Assembly: GCA_002438905.1 (NCBI GenBank)
Contig: DJSA01000149.1
Location: 2,632-12,262, forward strand
Direction of reading: 5' to 3'
From: Bacteroidales bacterium UBA6346
GTDB taxonomy: Bacteria; Bacteroidota; Bacteroidia; Bacteroidales; UBA932
Length of the DNA stretch: 9,631 nucleotides
Position 1 is the stretch's first letter. Each line of letters starts with the position of its first letter. The position numbers and the translations under genes are program-made. Shown here one piece after another: positions 6,636 through 9,631 of the stretch. The notes under the pieces were generated by a model, which saw only the letters and a program-made list of their open reading frames with translations, ran no database searches and was not told the DNA's origin.

Positions 6636-9191
6636 TTATTGAAGTATGTCATTTAATATTCCGCTCGCGGTCTGGAACGCGCCGGCACCAGCCCCCTGGA
6701 TGACAAGCGGAGAAGGGTAAAAGTCCGTGGTAATTATGGCGGAATTGTCCGTTCCGCAAAGATTGTAGAGAGGATGCGCAGGAGAAACGTCCCTAAGCCC
6801 CATGCTGCATCTGTATCCACCGCCCGGCAAAGCCTTGACACTTGCGACAAAACGCTGCCTGTAGCCTTTTTCAGCAGCAGTCTTCCAGCGTGCGGAGAAC
6901 TCGGATTCATTGTCCTCCAGCATCTTGTAGAATGCATCAACCTTACCGTCAAAGTACTCGGGAGCAAGTACCGGTACGGACTCCACGTCCGCTTCATCCT
7001 CAGGTATTCCAGCCTCGCGGGCCATAATGAGGAGTTTGCGCAGCACATCGCGTCCGCTCAGGTCAAGCCGCGGATCCGGCTCTGTGTAGCCGGCCTTCTG
7101 AGCATTGCGGACCACCTGTGCGAAAGTCAGTTCCGAGCCGCAGGCAGGCCCTCCGCAGTAAGTGCTGAAAATATAGTTCATTGTACCGCTAAGCACGGCT
7201 TCGATGCAGTGGATTTTGTCTCCCGAGTTGATGCAGCGCCGTACGGATTCCAGAATCGGGAGAGCAGCCCCAACCGTAGTCTCATATCTCAGGGAGGCAC
7301 CGGTTTCCAAGGCGGCCGTCTTCAGAGCCGAATATTGTTCAAACGGGGCCGAGAAGGTAATCTTGTTGCAAGCCACCACAGAGTAACCGCGTCTGAAAAG
7401 GTTGACGTACTTGTAGGAAATGTCTGAACTTGCAGTGCAGTCCACAAACACGGAATTTTCCATGGACACACCTGCAAGAGCCTCAAAATAAGCGTCATCC
7501 GCAGCGGATTCCCCGTTCTTGAGCAAAGCGTCCACTGCTCTGACAGACTCCGTCTTTCCCTCGCATCCGACATTCCCGGCAGGACTCCATGAGTAAAGGT
7601 CAATTCCCTCCGGTGTAAGAACATATCTCCTGCTGTTGCTTATTCCAATGACATTGATGCGCTTGCCTGTCCTCGCCATGATGTCGTCACGTCGCGAACT
7701 GACGATCTCGACAAGAGCCTTCCCCACCGTACCGAAGCCGGCAATAAAGAGGTTTATGTCGCGGACTGACGATGTCTCGAAAAATTCCTCATGGATATGG
7801 CGTACAGCAGAAGGCACGTCTGCCGAAGCCACGATCACCGAGACATTTCTTTCGGACGAGCCCTGCGCGATTGCTCGGATCTGCACGCTGTGCCGTCCAA
7901 GAGCGGAAAGCAGCCTGCCCGTCGTGCCATATTGAGCCATAATGTCATCCCCGACAAGACAGAGTATGGAATAGCCTTTCTCCACTTTCAGAGGGTTGAG
8001 CTTTCCAAGCGAGATTTCGTATGCGAAGCATCTGTCCGCGGCCTCCTTAGCCTTGCCGGCATCGGATTCTGAGACTGCGATGCACATCGTGTGGACAGAC
8101 GAAGCCTGGGTGATGAGGATTATATTGATTCCGCTGCGGCTGAGAGTGTCGAAAAGACGGCTCGAAAAACCCGGAATACCGACCATTCCGCTGCCTTCGA
8201 GAGACAGAAGCGCGATGTTGTCAGAATTTGAAATACCGATGACCTTGTCCTTGCTTCGCGGTGGGTTCTTTTCTATCAGCGTGCCGGGAGATGACGGATC
8301 GAAAGTGTTCTTGACATATATCGGGATACCACGGGCGACAACGGGCTGTATCGTCGGAGGATATATCACCTTAGCTCCGAAATGAGAAAGTTCGAGAGCC
8401 GCACGGTAGGAAATGTTGCGTATGGTGCGCGCCGCCGGAGCAAGCCTGGGATTTGCAGTCATCATCCCGGGGACATCAGTCCAGATCTCTAGAAGACGTG
8501 CCCCGCTGCATACAGCCAGCAATGATGCCGTGTAGTCGGAGCCTCCCCGACCGAGCGTGGCAGTGCGTCCGGATGGATCGGTGGCGATAAATCCCGGAAC
8601 GACGAAAAGCGATATAATCGGATTGGATTCGATCAGTGCAGTCACATTGGCCTCCATCGCATGGACATCCACAACAGGAGCAACAGGTGCAGCCGTTGCC
8701 GCCGTCTCAGGCAGCGAGACCCGTTTCTCCACTCGTATCAACCGACGCGCATCAACCCATTTCGTCGAAATCCCGACAGAGGCGAGCTTAGTGGCGATTA
8801 TTCTCGTCGAAAGCAATTCTCCGAAAGACATTAACGAATCGAGGCTGGTCTGGCTGAGCTCACCGAGCAGGAACACGCCCTGGGCGATGCTGCGGACGGA
8901 GGCGAAATATCCCAAGCATATTTCCGTAAGTTCTTCATGTTTCTCTATCGGGAGCAGTTCACGCAGCATGTCGATATGGCGCCGTTCATACTCATCGATG
9001 ACCGCCTTATATCCGCTGTCACCGGATGCCGCAAGATGTCCGATGCGTATCAGGGCATCCGTGAAGCCGCTGATTGCCGAGCATACCAGAATGGTGCGAT
9101 CCCTTTCAACCGCAGCGTTCACTATGGCCGCGACCTTTTTCATGTTTGCGGCATTTGCTACCGAGCTGCCGCCGAATTTCAAGACTTGCAT
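6636..9191 (-). CDS. thrA: Bifunctional aspartokinase / homoserine dehydrogenase
   Basis: Cytoplasmic two-activity enzyme: the N-terminal kinase phosphorylates aspartate and the C-terminal dehydrogenase reduces aspartate semialdehyde to homoserine. The protein has 851 residues, a little longer than E. coli ThrA (820). Kinase (about 1-310): KFGGSSV at 5-11, TLGRGGSDYTA at 212-222. Two ACT domains (about 325-475): GMVGIPGFSSRLF at 335-347 and AIAQGSSERNVSV at 440-452. Dehydrogenase (about 478-851): dinucleotide loop IAGFGTVG at 483-490, CNK at 608-610, YETTVGAALPIL at 636-647, SGTMNYI at 668-674, and EPDPRLDLSGRDVLRK at 704-719 with the catalytic Asp/Lys segment. Oddities are an Ala/Pro-rich insert near 162-175 and Val366 where SSE is usual. 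It starts 12 bp after metX and ends 10 bp before metY. Its neighbours suggest a methionine role; by context it could be called metL. Confidence 0.95.
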   Translation of the reverse strand: MQVLKFGGSSVANAANMKKVAAIVNAAVERDRTILVCSAISGFTDALIRIGHLAASGDSGYKAVIDEYERRHIDMLRELLPIEKHEELTEICLGYFASVRSIAQGVFLLGELSQTSLDSLMSFGELLSTRIIATKLASVGISTKWVDARRLIRVEKRVSLPETAATAAPVAPVVDVHAMEANVTALIESNPIISLFVVPGFIATDPSGRTATLGRGGSDYTASLLAVCSGARLLEIWTDVPGMMTANPRLAPAARTIRNISYRAALELSHFGAKVIYPPTIQPVVARGIPIYVKNTFDPSSPGTLIEKNPPRSKDKVIGISNSDNIALLSLEGSGMVGIPGFSSRLFDTLSRSGINIILITQASSVHTMCIAVSESDAGKAKEAADRCFAYEISLGKLNPLKVEKGYSILCLVGDDIMAQYGTTGRLLSALGRHSVQIRAIAQGSSERNVSVIVASADVPSAVRHIHEEFFETSSVRDINLFIAGFGTVGKALVEIVSSRRDDIMARTGKRINVIGISNSRRYVLTPEGIDLYSWSPAGNVGCEGKTESVRAVDALLKNGESAADDAYFEALAGVSMENSVFVDCTASSDISYKYVNLFRRGYSVVACNKITFSAPFEQYSALKTAALETGASLRYETTVGAALPILESVRRCINSGDKIHCIEAVLSGTMNYIFSTYCGGPACGSELTFAQVVRNAQKAGYTEPDPRLDLSGRDVLRKLLIMAREAGIPEDEADVESVPVLAPEYFDGKVDAFYKMLEDNESEFSARWKTAAEKGYRQRFVASVKALPGGGYRCSMGLRDVSPAHPLYNLCGTDNSAIITTDFYPSPLVIQGAGAGAFQTASGILNDILQ

Positions 9192-9203
9192 ATATTCATT
9201 TTA

Positions 9204-9631
9204 TTATTGATCAACTTTTTTTGCTTCCAACGGTTTCTCCACAGAAGCAAGAACGCGGGAGATGACTGGGCCAATCTGTTCATTCTCAAGAAGAAAGCCA
9301 TCATGCCCGAATGCCGATGTGATTTCAACATACTCCGCGCCGCGTATGTGCGAGGCCATTTCGCGCACTTCACTGGGAGGGAAACAGCCGTCACTGTCAA
9401 TGCCGATTACCGTCACCGCTGCCCTTATTGACGACAGCGCGGCAGCCACTCCCCCGCGGCCGCGCCCGACATTGTGACTGTCAACGGAAAGCGACAGGCT
9501 CCAATAGGAATAGGCGTCAAAGCGGGAGGCGAGTTTCTGACCCTGATAACGCTCGTATGAAGCGGCGCGTCCGGCAAAGAGCGTGTCGTCACCGCTCTCG
9601 GCCTGAGTCGCGTTGTAGCCGGCATAGCTGC
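9204..9631 (-). CDS. metX: Homoserine O-acetyltransferase (C-terminal part; gene continues past the window)
   Basis: Alpha/beta-hydrolase-fold enzyme that acetylates homoserine with acetyl-CoA, supplying MetY. Only the last 141 residues are visible; the frame is open to the window edge and ends at a TAA at 9204-9206. The fragment shows the family pattern SYERYQGQKLASRFDAYSY (24-42 of the fragment), then the catalytic Asp in GIDSDGCFPPSE (Asp80) and the catalytic His in FGHDGFLLE (His109). The nucleophilic Ser lies outside the window. Acetyl rather than succinyl specificity is inferred from the downstream metY, since the residues that discriminate are not visible. It is the first visible gene of the metX-thrA-metY unit; the promoter must lie beyond the right edge. 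A short ORF from an internal GTG at 9449 is part of this gene and not a separate start. Confidence 0.9.
   Translation of the reverse strand, partial: SYAGYNATQAESGDDTLFAGRAASYERYQGQKLASRFDAYSYWSLSLSVDSHNVGRGRGGVAAALSSIRAAVTVIGIDSDGCFPPSEVREMASHIRGAEYVEITSAFGHDGFLLENEQIGPVISRVLASVEKPLEAKKVDQ

Noticed and set aside
6774..7427. A 217-codon plus-strand open frame opposite thrA (another lies at 8557-9210)
   Set aside because: Both sit inside the intact thrA frame, with low-complexity translations lacking motifs.

Overview
The window looks like core-metabolism chromosome from a member of the Bacteroidetes, most likely the order Bacteroidales, with roughly 50% GC. Support comes from the absence of Shine-Dalgarno sequences before most starts, one clear Bacteroidetes-type promoter (-33 TTG and -7 TAnnTTTG, 19 bp apart), and protein families common in this group: a DcaP-like porin, fused ThrA, MetX/MetY and a short PheA. 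No genus can be named from sequence alone. I saw no mobile elements, CRISPR arrays, RNA genes or defence genes.

Left, plus strand (1-2014): the C-terminal tail of an unidentified protein ends at 87. It is followed by pheA (prephenate dehydratase with an ACT domain, phenylalanine synthesis) and a CaCA-family Na+/Ca2+-type exchanger with two alpha-repeats. The exchanger ends 9 bp from the end of the converging porin gene.

Middle, minus strand (2024-5300): a DASS/SLC13 anion symporter of the inner membrane is followed by a DcaP-like outer-membrane beta-barrel. The two probably form a two-gene operon that carries dicarboxylate-like anions across both membranes. It would be driven by a well-formed promoter at 5251-5280. 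The promoter is embedded in striking inverted repeats, including a perfect 12-bp repeat over the -7 region and predicted transcription start, and it is followed by a structured leader of about 110 nt.

Right, minus strand (5357-9631): a tight operon of metX (partial, C-terminal half), thrA (fused aspartokinase-homoserine dehydrogenase) and metY (O-acetylhomoserine sulfhydrylase). Together these cover aspartate to homocysteine except the aspartate-semialdehyde dehydrogenase step. In this arrangement ThrA looks devoted to methionine, since no thrB or thrC lies next to it within the window.

I see no clear previously undescribed system. The best leads are the inverted-repeat promoter and leader of the anion-transport operon, the transporter-porin pairing itself, and the methionine-dedicated ThrA, which has a changed residue in its first ACT domain.
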